From positions 186,001 through 250,000 of the forward strand of contig NZ_RHPJ01000001.1 in NCBI RefSeq assembly GCF_004786095.1: 64,000 bases of DNA, given 5' to 3'. Positions 62,855-64,000 of this stretch are shown here, in pieces (position 1 is the stretch's first letter; each line of letters opens with the position of its first letter). The notes beneath the pieces were generated by a model. It had not been told where the DNA came from. It worked only from the letters and a program-made list of their open reading frames with translations, and did no database searches. This DNA is from Serinibacter arcticus (GTDB lineage: Bacteria; Actinomycetota; Actinomycetes; Actinomycetales; Beutenbergiaceae). Made by a program: the position numbers and the translations under genes.

Positions 62855-64000
62855 ATGGGCGCACCCGCCCCCGCTCCACCACCCCCCGTCCGGGCCCGGA
62901 TCGTGCGTCTGCGATCCGGGCCCGTGCGCGCCGCGGCGCTGCTCGCGCTCGGCTTCATCCTGGTCCGACTCGTCTACCAGGCGCTGTTCCGCGGCCTCGA
63001 CCGCGGCGGTCGCGTGCTCGTCGACCTCCCCTCCCACCGACTGCCGGACCCGGTCGACCACGTGGTCCTGCTGGGCCCGATCACCACGCAGGGCATCACG
63101 ACGGCGATCGTCAGCGCCCTGCCCATCGCGGCGATCATCCTGGCGTTCGGTGTCCTCAACGGCGTCGTCGACCTCGCCGCGGTCTGCGCGCGCGCGAGTC
63201 GGGGCGGCCCGCTGCGCTCCGTGGCGCAGGCGCTCGTGATCGCGTGGGCGACGTTCCCCGGGCTCGTGCGCAGCGTGACCGACGTGCGCCGGGCGCGACG
63301 GCTGCGGGGTGAGCGCGGCGCGGCGTCCCTGCTCGTCCCCGTCATGGAGCGGACGGTCGAGCGCGCGGTCGCGCTGGGTGCGTCGATGGAGGTGCGGGGG
63401 TTCGCGTCGTCGACCGGCCACGCGCCGGACGCGTCGGGGGCGGGTACCTCCGCCGTCGAGCTGCGGGACGTCACCCTTGCGCACGACGGCGGCTGGACCC
63501 TGCGCGCCGACCTCACTCTCCCGCGCGGCGCGCTCGTCCTGCTGACCGGCCCGACCGGGTCGGGCAAGTCCACGCTGCTGCGTGCTCTCAGCGGTCTGCA
63601 CACGGCGGTCGACGGCGGCACCCTCGCGGGTGAGGCGCGCGTGCTCGGCGTCGACCGCGACGTGGCGCCGCACGCGACCGCGGCACTCGTCGGCGTCGTG
63701 CCGCAGCACCCGCGCCTGTCCTTCGTGGCCGAGACGGTCGCCGCCGAGATCGCGTTCGCGAGCGCCGTCCAGGGGGCGAGCGACGCCGAGGTCGACGCCC
63801 GCGTGGCTCGCGCGGCGCAGCGGTTCGACCTCGAAGCGTTGCTGGGGACCGCGACGTCGCACCTCTCCGCCGGGCAGTCGCACCTCGTCGCGCTCGCCGC
63901 CGCGACCGCGCACGCCCCCGCCCTCGTGCTCGTCGACGAGCCGCTCGCCGACCTCGACCTCGCCTCCCGGACCCGCGTCGTGACGGCGCTGCGCGAGCTG
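62855..64000 (+). CDS. Fused ECF transporter EcfT-EcfA protein (5' part; runs off window)
   Basis: The frame is open from ATG 62855 to the window end (382 residues). The first about 195 residues are EcfT/CbiQ-like: two clear helices (AALLALGFILVRLVYQALF and ALPIAAIILAFGVLNGVVDL), then a coupling region ending ALGASMEVRGFA (the Ala-Arg-Gly-type motif). Next is an ATPase domain: Walker A GPTGSGKSTLLRAL, signature LSAGQ, Walker B LVLVDEPLADLDL. The usual N-terminal EcfT helices (HPGAWWLWA-type) are absent. The substrate is unknown. Confidence 0.82.
   Translation, partial: MGAPAPAPPPPVRARIVRLRSGPVRAAALLALGFILVRLVYQALFRGLDRGGRVLVDLPSHRLPDPVDHVVLLGPITTQGITTAIVSALPIAAIILAFGVLNGVVDLAAVCARASRGGPLRSVAQALVIAWATFPGLVRSVTDVRRARRLRGERGAASLLVPVMERTVERAVALGASMEVRGFASSTGHAPDASGAGTSAVELRDVTLAHDGGWTLRADLTLPRGALVLLTGPTGSGKSTLLRALSGLHTAVDGGTLAGEARVLGVDRDVAPHATAALVGVVPQHPRLSFVAETVAAEIAFASAVQGASDAEVDARVARAAQRFDLEALLGTATSHLSAGQSHLVALAAATAHAPALVLVDEPLADLDLASRTRVVTALREL

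Overview
The window is very GC-rich, gene-dense chromosomal DNA, most likely from an actinobacterium of the order Micrococcales. Beutenbergiaceae, Bogoriellaceae or Cellulomonadaceae are the closest guesses; this is inference from gene content, not a search. Signs pointing that way are a mycothiol-linked DsbA/nitroreductase, coenzyme F420 genes, paired clpP1/clpP2, a group II truncated globin, a type 2 valine-tRNA ligase, many GTG starts, many apparently leaderless genes, and a secreted glycoside hydrolase anchored by SLH repeats. I see no prophage, transposase, CRISPR array, rRNA or replication origin. Three tRNA genes are present: Pro(TGG), Gly(TCC) and Arg(TCT).

Layout. 1-907: end of an iron/siderophore ABC importer. 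0.9-5.1 kb: a polyol module, with a zinc dehydrogenase and DeoR repressor divergent from a fused mannitol-type PTS permease. 5.1-8.6 kb: F420 gamma-glutamyl ligase, an F420-dependent oxidoreductase, lipA and lipB. 8.7-13.3 kb: valS and an acyl-CoA ligase. 13.4-18.4 kb: protein quality control (chorismate mutase, clpX, clpP2, clpP1, tig). 18.6-21.0 kb: cupin, tRNA-Pro, tRNA-Gly, then cysK-cysE preceded by a small ORF encoding a polycysteine leader peptide. 21.1-23.0 kb: GyrI-like protein, Nei-type glycosylase and an alkyltransferase-like protein. 23.1-33.7 kb: assorted metabolic genes, a MarR/VOC divergent pair, and two metallopeptidases (M13 and PepN). 33.7-39.9 kb: split glucose-type PTS subunits, malQ, mscS, globin, tesB. 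39.9-41.5 kb: a two-domain SDR protein, followed by a repeat-rich 435-base gap.

41.9-53.3 kb is the most distinctive block. It holds an Hsp70-like ATPase, a hotdog thioesterase, and two tandem pairs of dynamin-like GTPases that flank ettA and an ssb paralogue. The two pairs have the same gene order and look like a duplicated module. One pair keeps hydrophobic membrane segments and the other has lost them.

53.4-64.0 kb: a MarR/EamA exporter pair with palindromic operators, a macrolide phosphotransferase-like kinase, tRNA-Arg, a 1327-residue GH30-like enzyme with RICIN, Ig-like, discoidin-like and SLH domains behind a LacI-type palindrome, a Glu/Leu/Phe/Val dehydrogenase, a DUF1905 protein, and the start of an ECF transporter operon (lipoprotein plus a fused and apparently shortened EcfT-EcfA protein that runs off the window).

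Regulation visible in sequence includes several divergent promoters with palindromes, strong GC-rich terminators, a candidate cysteine attenuator, many four-base GTGA stop/start overlaps, and many -10-like hexamers placed 6-8 bases before the start codon.
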